Shown piece by piece: positions 1-6,448 of a DNA stretch of 7,729 bases (position 1 is its first letter; each line of letters opens with the position of its first letter). A model generated the notes under the pieces. It ran no database searches. It was not told where the DNA came from and was given only the letters and a program-made list of their open reading frames with translations. This DNA is from Bacteroidales bacterium (GTDB lineage: Bacteria; Bacteroidota; Bacteroidia; Bacteroidales; UBA932): assembly GCA_004552115.1 (NCBI GenBank), contig SFPH01000110.1, positions 1 to 7,729 of the forward strand, written 5' to 3'. Both the position numbers and the translations under genes were made by a program.

Positions 1-1
1 G

Positions 2-94
2 CAATGGATCGGCATCATCCTTGCCACTTTAGGCGTAGGCCTGTCCCAGCTCAATGCGCGTGCAGGCTTATTCAAATGCAAGAGGAAGTCCTGA
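2..94 (+). CDS. 3' end of a DMT/EamA-like transporter gene (partial)
   Basis: An open frame enters from the left edge and ends at a TGA at 92-94, leaving about 30 codons. The visible peptide begins with a hydrophobic stretch (QWIGIILATLGVGLSQ) followed by a short basic tail ending CKRKS. A last membrane helix of the form W-I-G-x-x-L-x-x-x-G-V-x-L-S-Q is what I would expect at the C-terminus of 10-helix drug/metabolite (EamA) transporters. Its last 27 bases overlap, tail to tail, the end of the minus-strand dihydroorotase gene. Only the last helix can be seen, so the substrate is unknown and the family call is tentative; the frame could also be another membrane protein. No terminator hairpin is visible between the converging genes. 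Confidence 0.5.
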   Translation, partial: QWIGIILATLGVGLSQLNARAGLFKCKRKS

Positions 95-1492
95 CGGATT
101 TTCTGAAATCAGTCTTCCTTTCCCGACGACCTTCTTTCCTCCCAGATAGACGTCCTCTGTCATTCCCTTAAGCCTGATTCCTTCATAGGGACTCCATCCG
201 CATCTGTACCCTATGCCAGCATTGCCGGCTTCATTTTCCCCGACTGTAAATTCCAGATCCGGGTTGACCACAATCAGGTCGGCAACGGCACCGACCTCTA
301 TTCTGCCCCTGTCTTTCATTCCGAAGAGTGAGGCAGGTTTTGCGGATACCGCATCTGCAATCCGGCTCAGCGGAATGTTTTCCTCCTCCGCCACAGTGAG
401 CAGCACGGACAATGCCTGCCTTATGGAAGGGACGCCGGAAGGACAGGTGGTGTAAGGCCTGGCCTTCTCCTCCGGAAGATGGGGAGCGTGGTCGGAGCCG
501 ATGCTGTCAATGATGCCCTCCTTCAATGCCTTGCGCAATGCTGCCCGGTCCGAGGCCTTCTTCACGGACGGGTTGCATTTAAGCCGGCTTCCCAGGCGGT
601 CGTAGTCCTCGTCGCAGAACCAGAGATAGTTGGCCGAAGTCTCGGCGCTGATGAGCGGATTGTGAATCTTCGCCGCCCTTATCATCTCCACCTCCTCGGC
701 AGTAGTGACATGGGTTATATGCAGTGCGGTGCCGCATTCAATCGCCATTTCCAATGCCTTCGCAGTGCTCTTTATGCAGGCCTTCCTGCTGCGTATATTC
801 TCGTGCTCCCTCATCGGGATATCCTTCCCGTAGCGCTCCTCCGCCTTCTGGAGGTTCTCCCTGATCGTGGCCTCGTCCTCGCAATGTACAAGAATGCGGA
901 CACCCTTCAGAGAGAACAGCTCCCGCAGCGTCATATCCCTGTCAACCAGCATGTTGCCTGTTGAGGAACCCATGAATACCTTGACTCCGCAGAACTCCCT
1001 CCCGGGCTTCAGCATCCCCCTGATTTCTTCGAGATTGTCATTCGTGGCTCCGATATGGAAGCCGTAATTGCAATATGACCTGCCGCGTGCAAGATCAAGT
1101 TTCTCCCTCAGCCTTTCCCCGGAAGTCGTTGCCGGATTGGTGTTGGGCATATCGATGAAGGAGGTGATGCCGCCGAGAAGAGCAGCCCTTGACTCCGATT
1201 CAATGTCGGCTTTGGCGGTCATCCCCGGTTCGCGGAAATGGACGTGCGGGTCAATGCAGCCCGACATCAGAAGCCTGCCCTCGAGATTCTCTGCAGCAGC
1301 TTCGGGATACTCCTCCCTGAGGATATCATTGAGCCGTTCCAGAGGCATTTCCACATTGCCGTATGTGACCAGTCCTTTGTCATTGACCTTCCAGACTCCG
1401 CCGATCCGGCCGTCGGAAATGAGAAGCGTCCCCCGTGCGGTCCCGGAGACCGTTACGATGGACGCATTCATTAGAATTGTATTTCTGCCCAT
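68..1492 (-). CDS. pyrC: Dihydroorotase (amidohydrolase family)
   Basis: This cytoplasmic zinc enzyme of de novo pyrimidine synthesis interconverts N-carbamoyl-aspartate and dihydroorotate. The 474-residue product has the amidohydrolase TIM-barrel signature in order: DPHVHFREPG at 81-90 (metal ligands H83 and H85, substrate Arg87), DMPNTNP at 114-120, GVKVFMG at 169-175 (K171 is a candidate carboxylated bridging lysine), HCED at 203-206, THVTTAEE at 260-267, and GSDHAPH at 332-338 (catalytic/metal D334). The order and wording of the motifs favour dihydroorotase over allantoinase or hydantoinase. It is somewhat longer than the usual ~430-450 residues, with extra acidic sequence at about 32-70 before the first metal motif. 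The ATG lies 1 base after the stop of the upstream frame (TGATATG), so it is almost certainly co-transcribed and probably translationally coupled. There is no promoter of its own. Met8 is an alternative start, but the first Met gives the expected N-terminal strand. Confidence 0.93.
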   Translation of the reverse strand: MGRNTILMNASIVTVSGTARGTLLISDGRIGGVWKVNDKGLVTYGNVEMPLERLNDILREEYPEAAAENLEGRLLMSGCIDPHVHFREPGMTAKADIESESRAALLGGITSFIDMPNTNPATTSGERLREKLDLARGRSYCNYGFHIGATNDNLEEIRGMLKPGREFCGVKVFMGSSTGNMLVDRDMTLRELFSLKGVRILVHCEDEATIRENLQKAEERYGKDIPMREHENIRSRKACIKSTAKALEMAIECGTALHITHVTTAEEVEMIRAAKIHNPLISAETSANYLWFCDEDYDRLGSRLKCNPSVKKASDRAALRKALKEGIIDSIGSDHAPHLPEEKARPYTTCPSGVPSIRQALSVLLTVAEEENIPLSRIADAVSAKPASLFGMKDRGRIEVGAVADLIVVNPDLEFTVGENEAGNAGIGYRCGWSPYEGIRLKGMTEDVYLGGKKVVGKGRLISENPSGLPLAFE

Positions 1493-1493
1493 A

Positions 1494-2189
1494 TCAGGAT
1501 TTCTTGTTTATTTTCCGGAACCTGAGCTTGATCACTCCCCAGAATGCCTCTCCGAATATGCTCCCGCTCATTTTGGACGAGCCGGCCTTCCTGTTGACGA
1601 AGATTACCGGCACCTCCCTGATTGGGAAGCCGAGCTTCCAGGCGGTGTACTTCATCTCGATCTGGAATCCGTAGCCCTTCATCTCCACCTTGTCCAGGTC
1701 TATGGCTTCCAGAACCCTGCGGCTGTAGCACTTGTAGCCTGCAGTGCAGTCGAAGACCTTCATCCGGAGGACTGTCCTGACATAGACCGAGGCGTAGTAG
1801 GACATTATGATTCTGCCGATCGGCCAGTTCACCACGCTGATTCCGTCGCTGTATCTCGAACCGATTGCGACGCCTTCACCTTCCTTGCAGGCCTCCAGAA
1901 GCCTTGGAAGGTCGTCAGGATCGTGGGAGAAGTCGGCATCCATCTCGAAGATGTAGTCGTATCCGTGGCCCAGGGCCCATTTGAAACCGGTAATGTATGC
2001 GGTTCCAAGTCCGAGTTTCCCGGCCCGTTCAATGAGATTGAGCCTGTCCGGAAATTCCTTCTGCAGAGATTTGACAATGGCGGCCGTCCCGTCAGGGGAG
2101 CCGTCGTCGATGATGAGTATCTCGTATCCTCCATCGAGGGAGAACACCTTGCGGATTATCCTTTCGATGTTCTCCTTCTCGTTGTAGGT
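1494..2189 (-). other. Glycosyltransferase family 2 (polyprenol-phosphate mannose synthase-like) portion of the fusion, 5' end missing
   Basis: Residues 1063-1293 of the fused frame match the DPM1/polyprenol-monophosphomannose synthase type, which transfers a sugar from a nucleotide sugar to a lipid phosphate on the cytoplasmic face. Visible are TYNEKENI (1063-1070), DDGSPDG (1090-1096, nucleotide binding), the metal-binding DAD at 1146-1148 followed by FSHDP, GSRY, the CTAGYKCYSRR acceptor-side segment, and the late RKAGSSKMSG motif. There are no C-terminal membrane helices, as in the short soluble-type enzymes. A normal member starts with a beta strand of the form VIIP directly before TYNE. 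Here that strand and the start codon are replaced by protease sequence (QLEAAV), and there is no in-frame ATG, GTG or TTG near the joint. The first in-frame ATG is Met1145, beyond the nucleotide-binding motif. As read, it is a 5'-truncated gene. It sits directly before pyrC, an arrangement I associate with Bacteroidales genomes. Confidence 0.85.
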
Positions 2190-5100
2190 GACGGCGGCCT
2201 CAAGCTGCCTGTCCTCGCCCCTGAGTACTGATGCAGGGTCATTGTAAACGAGGATGTCGGGCTCGATCTGGTGGTTCTCGCTGTAATGCCCCTCGTCAAT
2301 GCACCAGGAACCTACCTGAGGTATTCCGAAGACGATGCTGGAGTTGATCTGGTATTCCCACCATACGGCCGTCATTGTGCCGGCCACCGGAGCTCCGATG
2401 AGTTTGCCGATTCCGAGAGCCTTGTAGGCGTAAGGGAAGCCGCAGGCGTCAGAGTAGTTGTCCTCGCAGACGAGTACGCAGGACGGCTTGCTCCATTTGC
2501 TGTATGGGTCCTTGCCGATGAACCTGCCGCGCGGCTGGTAGTTGACATAGTCCTTTCCGCCGAGGAAGGTTACGAGATCGTCGTGAAGCCATCCGCCGCC
2601 GTTGTGCCTGGTGTCAACTATGAGGGCGTCCGCTGTCCTGTATTTTCCGAGAGCCTTGGAATATACCTCCCTGAAGCTTGGGGAATCCATTCCCTGAACG
2701 TGAACATATCCGATTTTTCCTCCTGAAAGCTCCTCGACCTTTGCCTCGCGCATCTTGACCCAGCGTCTGTAGAGGAGGGCATTGTCAGAGTATCCCGGAG
2801 TAACGAAGAGTTCGGTCTCCTTCTTTCCGCCTTTCTTCACGGTTATGGCAATCTTCTTGCCCGCCTTGCCGGTAAGAAGCTGGTACCAGTCCTTTCCGGC
2901 CTCGATCTTCTTGCCTTCTATGGAGGTGATGATGTCTCCGGCCTTGATTTCGGAGTCTGCGATGGAGAGGGCTCCGTCCGGGAGAACTTCCTTGATTTTC
3001 AGTCCGTCTCCATCATATTCGCTGTCATAGAGTACTCCGAGTGTTCCGAAGCTCAGACCGCTTGAATATCTGTATCTTCCTCCGGTGTGGGAGGCATTGA
3101 GCTCGCCGAGTATCTCGGAGAGGAGTTCCGCGAAGTCGAAGTCATTGTTGATATATGGCAGGAACTTGCGGTAGTTCTCCCTGTAGTAGTCCCAGTCGAC
3201 TCCGTGAAGGTCAGGGTCGTAGAATTTTTCCTTCACCTGTTTCCACATGTGGTCGAAGATATATTCGCGCTCGGCCTTCGGCTTGTATTCATATTCGCCG
3301 GCATAGCTGATGCTCTTGCTTTCTCCGCCATTGACACTCATCTTGGAAATGCCGCCTCCGGTGCTGATGTAGATGTTTTTCCCGTCCGGGGAAGGCACGA
3401 AGCCGTACACTCCCTTCTTGAGCACCCTTACACTCTTGTCCTCCAGATCCATCGAGCAGAGATCATATCCGCTCTCCAATCTTACTATGTAGAGGAGTTT
3501 CTTGCCGTCCTCTGTAAGGAAATGGGTCCCTATTCTGCCGGAATTCATGGTCAGGCGGAAGATCCTGTCTTCCCTGCCTTCAAGGTCGAGCTTGATTTTC
3601 TCAACCTTCTTCACACTGTCTTTCTTCTCATCCTTCTTGTCGTCTTTCTTCTCGTCGCCGGCAAGCATCTTGGCAATCTCGGTGCCTTCCTTGTCCCTGA
3701 AGAACTCTGTCATTGCCTTGGCATCGAAGAACATGATGTATATGTCTCCCTCTGCTCCCCAGCTTCCGTGGCTGCGGTAACCGTCCTTGTCTGATTCCCA
3801 GGTCATCGCCTTGCCGCCCAGTGCCCAGCGGAAACTTCCGTCGTTGTAACCGCTCCTGGTCAAGTCGGTGATTTCGCCGCTTTCAATGTCTATCACGGCC
3901 ACGTCCTCATTGTTCCATCCGCCGTCGGCCTGATATGATGAGAGAAGATAATGGCTGTCAGGACTCCAGCTGAACGAGAGGTCGCCGTCGGAATACGAGT
4001 AGTTCACGTCCTTGAGAAGCGACTTGGCCTTTCCGCCCTTCGTCGGCTTGATGACCAGCTCTGTCCTGTCCCTCAGATAAGCCACATATTTTCCGTCCGG
4101 GGATACGACAGGCTGGAAGCAGGTCTCGCCCTCGTCGGAGAAGAGCTCTTCCTTGAACTCCGTGGCGTAGGTGAAGTACTTGTCGTCCTTGTTTGACAAT
4201 GATGTCCTCCATATTCCCCAATGTCCGTCACGTTCTGCGGAATAGTACAATGTCCTTCCGTCTTCGGAGAAGCTGAGATCCCTTTCCTGGGAGGCCGTGT
4301 TGGTGATGCGCTTCGTGGTCCTGTAGTCGGCTGAAGTCACGAAGACGTCGCCCCTGAGAATAAGGGCAATTTCCTTCTGGCTCTTTGGAATGGCAATGTC
4401 GGTGGCGCCGCCGCTGTAAGTGGCTCTCTCGATATCCCTCTCGTCCTGGTCGGAATATACCGCAATCTCCACTTTCACAGGCTCCCTGCCCTCTGTCAAT
4501 GTATAGAGGTCTCCGTTGTAGGAGAATGCCAGTGTGCCGTTCTTCGCTACTGAAAGATAGCGTACAGGGTTCTGGGTATAATGAGTGAGCTGGACTGACT
4601 TGTCCGGTGCTGAGAGCGAGCTCCTGTAGATGTTCATTGCCTTTCCGTCCCTCTCGCTGAGATAGTAGAACGTGTCCCCGTCCGCAGCGAAGACCGGATT
4701 CCTGTCCTCTCCCTTGAAGTCGGAGAGCTTGGTGAATGTGCCGTTTCCGTCAATGCTTAGGCTGCTTGCGCCCTTGTAGAGCCAGATGTCTTTGGTCACG
4801 GCTGAGGTGTGGTGCTTCCTGAGCGGGTCCTCATAGCCCTTGTAGTCCTCATATATTATGGCGCCATTGTCCGATATGCTGATAGCGTCGATAGGAAGCG
4901 AAGTAATCCTGACCGGTCTGGCTCCATTCAGATCTGTATAGTAGAGCTGGACTCCGCCGGGGAAGCCGTCATATCTCACGTCCTGCTCCACGGCTGCGGA
5001 GAATATGATTTTTCCATCAGGGAGAACTGCCATCGGAACCTCGTTGCCCGGGTGGAATGTGAGCCTTTTCGGAGTGCCGCCTTCGCAGGATGTCACGAAA

Positions 5101-5375
5101 ATATCCCTGCTCTTTTCCCTGTATGAGCTGAATACAATGTTCTTTCCGTCCGCTGTCCAAAGTGGATTCGAGTCATATGCCGCATTGGTGGTGAGCTGCA
5201 ATGCCCTTCCTCCAGATACCGGGACCACGAATATGTCCCCCTTGTAGCTGAATGCTATTCTGCTCCCGTCGGGGGAGATGCTGTTTTTCCTTAGCCAGCC
5301 CGGGGTTTCCTGTCCGAACGCTGTTCCTGCCGCAGCTATGGTTGCGATGAGGATTGAAAAGAGTGTCTTTTTCAT
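1494..5375 (-). CDS. Exported tricorn-type S41 protease fused in frame to a DPM1-like glycosyltransferase
   Basis: This 1293-residue frame contains two unrelated proteins. Residues 1-21 form a signal peptide (MKK, then a hydrophobic core, probable cleavage after AFG). Residues ~25-700 carry WD40/PD40-like beta-propeller repeats (repeated SPDG-K/S-x-I motifs), interrupted at ~573-595 by a Lys/Asp-rich linker. A helical domain leads to NASH at 760-763, then a PDZ domain at ~778-865, then the S41 core. The catalytic set matches archaeal tricorn in kind and spacing: S762/H763, glycine-rich oxyanion loop G926-G928, nucleophile S975 with D976, and E1033 (58 residues after the Ser, as in tricorn). 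The protease would degrade peptides in the periplasm. At ~1062/1063 the sequence switches abruptly to a GT2 glycosyltransferase. Both halves lack sequence at the joint, so this is likely a gene-gene deletion fusion or an assembly artefact. The protease half may still work, because all its catalytic residues precede the joint. Confidence 0.9.
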   Translation of the reverse strand: MKKTLFSILIATIAAAGTAFGQETPGWLRKNSISPDGSRIAFSYKGDIFVVPVSGGRALQLTTNAAYDSNPLWTADGKNIVFSSYREKSRDIFVTSCEGGTPKRLTFHPGNEVPMAVLPDGKIIFSAAVEQDVRYDGFPGGVQLYYTDLNGARPVRITSLPIDAISISDNGAIIYEDYKGYEDPLRKHHTSAVTKDIWLYKGASSLSIDGNGTFTKLSDFKGEDRNPVFAADGDTFYYLSERDGKAMNIYRSSLSAPDKSVQLTHYTQNPVRYLSVAKNGTLAFSYNGDLYTLTEGREPVKVEIAVYSDQDERDIERATYSGGATDIAIPKSQKEIALILRGDVFVTSADYRTTKRITNTASQERDLSFSEDGRTLYYSAERDGHWGIWRTSLSNKDDKYFTYATEFKEELFSDEGETCFQPVVSPDGKYVAYLRDRTELVIKPTKGGKAKSLLKDVNYSYSDGDLSFSWSPDSHYLLSSYQADGGWNNEDVAVIDIESGEITDLTRSGYNDGSFRWALGGKAMTWESDKDGYRSHGSWGAEGDIYIMFFDAKAMTEFFRDKEGTEIAKMLAGDEKKDDKKDEKKDSVKKVEKIKLDLEGREDRIFRLTMNSGRIGTHFLTEDGKKLLYIVRLESGYDLCSMDLEDKSVRVLKKGVYGFVPSPDGKNIYISTGGGISKMSVNGGESKSISYAGEYEYKPKAEREYIFDHMWKQVKEKFYDPDLHGVDWDYYRENYRKFLPYINNDFDFAELLSEILGELNASHTGGRYRYSSGLSFGTLGVLYDSEYDGDGLKIKEVLPDGALSIADSEIKAGDIITSIEGKKIEAGKDWYQLLTGKAGKKIAITVKKGGKKETELFVTPGYSDNALLYRRWVKMREAKVEELSGGKIGYVHVQGMDSPSFREVYSKALGKYRTADALIVDTRHNGGGWLHDDLVTFLGGKDYVNYQPRGRFIGKDPYSKWSKPSCVLVCEDNYSDACGFPYAYKALGIGKLIGAPVAGTMTAVWWEYQINSSIVFGIPQVGSWCIDEGHYSENHQIEPDILVYNDPASVLRGEDRQLEAAVTYNEKENIERIIRKVFSLDGGYEILIIDDGSPDGTAAIVKSLQKEFPDRLNLIERAGKLGLGTAYITGFKWALGHGYDYIFEMDADFSHDPDDLPRLLEACKEGEGVAIGSRYSDGISVVNWPIGRIIMSYYASVYVRTVLRMKVFDCTAGYKCYSRRVLEAIDLDKVEMKGYGFQIEMKYTAWKLGFPIREVPVIFVNRKAGSSKMSGSIFGEAFWGVIKLRFRKINKKS
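2181..2201 (-). other. Protease/glycosyltransferase junction
   Basis: On the minus strand the codons read E-A-A-V then T-Y-N. EAAV is the usual last helix of a tricorn protease (GEDRQLEAAV), and TYNE is the post-strand loop of a GT2 enzyme. The switch lies at about 2187-2192 (V1062/T1063). Tricorn normally continues about 20 residues beyond this point: after the catalytic Glu there are 29 residues here, against about 48 in the archaeal enzyme. The glycosyltransferase normally has about 8-12 residues before TYNE. No stop, start, repeat or insertion sequence marks the joint. Confidence 0.75.
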
Positions 5376-5414
5376 TACTTATATAATGTGTTGTTATCCT
5401 GTCAATACATCTTC

Positions 5415-5422
5415 CAAAAATA
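5415..5422 (-). promoter_or_regulatory. Possible Bacteroidetes -7 element for the protease-glycosyltransferase-pyrC unit
   Basis: Read on the minus strand this is TATTTTTG, fitting the TAnnTTTG consensus of the Bacteroidetes primary sigma factor. It would place the transcript start near 5409, giving a leader of roughly 35 bases before the ATG at 5375. No TTG lies at the proper 19-20 base distance upstream, so the -33 part is weak or absent. A second match, TACTTTTG (5503 down to 5496), overlaps the right arm of the palindrome and is an alternative. Confidence 0.35.
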
Positions 5423-5466
5423 CGGATATTTTCCCATTTTCCTGCTTTACAAGCAAGAAATTTGCC

Positions 5467-5501
5467 CTTTTGCGGAAAAATTTCAAATATTTTCGCAAAA
5501 G
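5467..5501. promoter_or_regulatory. 35-bp near-perfect palindrome, candidate operator for the GntR-family regulator
   Basis: The outer arms are CTTTTGCG (5467-5474) and CGCAAAAG (5494-5501), which are perfect complements. Continuing inward, 15 of the 17 base pairs around the centre at 5484 are symmetric; only 5475/5493 and 5479/5489 break the dyad. It lies between divergent genes, 2 bases upstream of the -33 element of the plus-strand promoter. This is a fitting position for a dimeric repressor or activator. A terminator role is unlikely, since neither flanking gene ends here. That the operon's own GntR protein binds it is inference. Confidence 0.6.
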
Positions 5502-5503
5502 TA

Positions 5504-5533
5504 TTGCAGAATCAAAAAATTGCAGTACCTTTG
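5504..5533 (+). promoter_or_regulatory. Bacteroidetes-type promoter of the ABC-GntR operon
   Basis: TTG at 5504-5506 is followed after exactly 19 bases by TACCTTTG at 5526-5533, matching the TTG-N19-TAnnTTTG consensus. The start of transcription would be near 5539-5541, about 20 bases before the ATG at 5559. The leader is A/T-rich and has no Shine-Dalgarno sequence, as is usual in this phylum. The promoter also decides the start of the following gene, because the longer open frame from 5388 would begin upstream of it. Confidence 0.75.
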
Positions 5534-5558
5534 CGGTGTATTAATAAACTCATACACT

Positions 5559-6389
5559 ATGATTCAAATCAACAACCTTGGATTCAGTTACGGAAACATT
5601 CCGGTTCTGGACAATATTACGATGAAGTTGGAACCCGGCAGGATTTACGGCCTCCTTGGGGAGAACGGAGTGGGAAAGACCACTCTCCTTACATTGCTCT
5701 GCGGATTGAAGAAGACTCTTTCGGGCAGCATTGACGTGGATGGAAGCGATCCGTACGACAGGGAGCCTGACCTTCTCGCATCCCAGTATTACCTCCCGGA
5801 CGAGGTGGCGGCGTTGCCGGTGAAGGCGGAGCAGTTCGCCAGGATGGAAGGGGAGTTCTGGCCGGATTACGACCATGCCCGCTTCCTCGAGATAATGAGG
5901 CTCTTCGAGAACGATCCGGAGAAGAAGATGAATGCAATGTCTGCCGGTCAGCTGAAGAAGACCTACATCTCCTTCGCACTCTCGCTCGGTTGCCGCTACC
6001 TTTATCTGGACGAGCCTACCAACGGTCTCGACATCCCGTCAAAGGCCCAGTTCCGCAGCGCCCTGATGAAATACACGGCGGAGGACAGCACCATTGTCAT
6101 TTCCACACACCAGGTACGGGACCTCGAGAACATCATCGACCCGATCATCATTCTCGACCGTCAGGACGTGCTTCTGAACGCCTCTCTCGATGAGATTTCA
6201 GAGAAACTCTACTTCGACTACGGCAATACCCTCCATCCGGAGTCCCTCTACAGCGAGCAGCTGCCGGGCGGCCACATCCAGGTATATGCCAATGCGGAAG
6301 GCATTGAGAGCAAGGTCAATATCGAGGCTCTGTTCAATGCCGTACACCGCAACAAGGCTCTCATCAAGGCAATGTTCCGGGCCAGGTAG
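5559..6389 (+). CDS. ABC-2 type transporter ATP-binding protein
   Basis: This is the nucleotide-binding subunit that hydrolyses ATP to drive the adjacent permease; it is peripheral on the inner face of the cytoplasmic membrane. The 276-residue product has Walker A GENGVGKT at 34-41, a Q-loop Gln at about 76, the signature MSAGQ at 127-131 (a variant of LSGGQ), Walker B LYLDEP at 148-153 with catalytic E152, a D-loop GLD, and the H-loop STHQ with H184. The C-terminal ~80 residues are less conserved, as in YtrB/CcmA-type ABC-2 ATPases. I chose the ATG at 5559 because it gives the canonical IQINNLGFSYG opening and lies just after a good promoter; an in-frame ATG at 5388 would add about 57 residues translated from the regulatory region. 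The permease follows after 59 bases. Substrate cannot be read from the sequence. Confidence 0.92.
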   Translation: MIQINNLGFSYGNIPVLDNITMKLEPGRIYGLLGENGVGKTTLLTLLCGLKKTLSGSIDVDGSDPYDREPDLLASQYYLPDEVAALPVKAEQFARMEGEFWPDYDHARFLEIMRLFENDPEKKMNAMSAGQLKKTYISFALSLGCRYLYLDEPTNGLDIPSKAQFRSALMKYTAEDSTIVISTHQVRDLENIIDPIIILDRQDVLLNASLDEISEKLYFDYGNTLHPESLYSEQLPGGHIQVYANAEGIESKVNIEALFNAVHRNKALIKAMFRAR

Positions 6390-6448
6390 TCCAACCTGCA
6401 TTGCTGAACTTTGTAACATGCATAATCAATCTGCAAATATAGATAACA

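Noticed and set aside
1068..2231. Plus-strand open frame of 387 codons crossing the pyrC/fusion boundary
   Set aside because: It is antisense to two strongly supported genes, has no recognisable domain, and the composition is that of a complementary-strand shadow.
3087..3794. Plus-strand open frame of 235 codons opposite the tricorn region
   Set aside because: It is a shadow of the protease gene on the other strand, whose catalytic motifs are intact there; no motif supports the antisense product.
5378..5407. Sigma70-like TTGACA and TATAAG on the minus strand just before the protease start
   Set aside because: The transcript start would fall at or inside the ATG, and Bacteroidetes use a different consensus, so the match is probably chance.
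5467..5501. Palindrome as an intrinsic terminator
   Set aside because: It lies between two divergent gene starts, so no transcript needs to end there, and no GC-rich stem with a following T-run is present.
5388..5558. Upstream extension of the ABC ATPase frame to an ATG at 5388
   Set aside because: The extra ~57 residues are translated from the A/T-rich regulatory region containing the palindrome and promoter, and the transcript should start near 5540, after that ATG.
6390..6448. Internal promoter before the permease (GAACTTTG near 6406)
   Set aside because: The first base of the -7 element mismatches, and no TTG stands 19-20 bases upstream.
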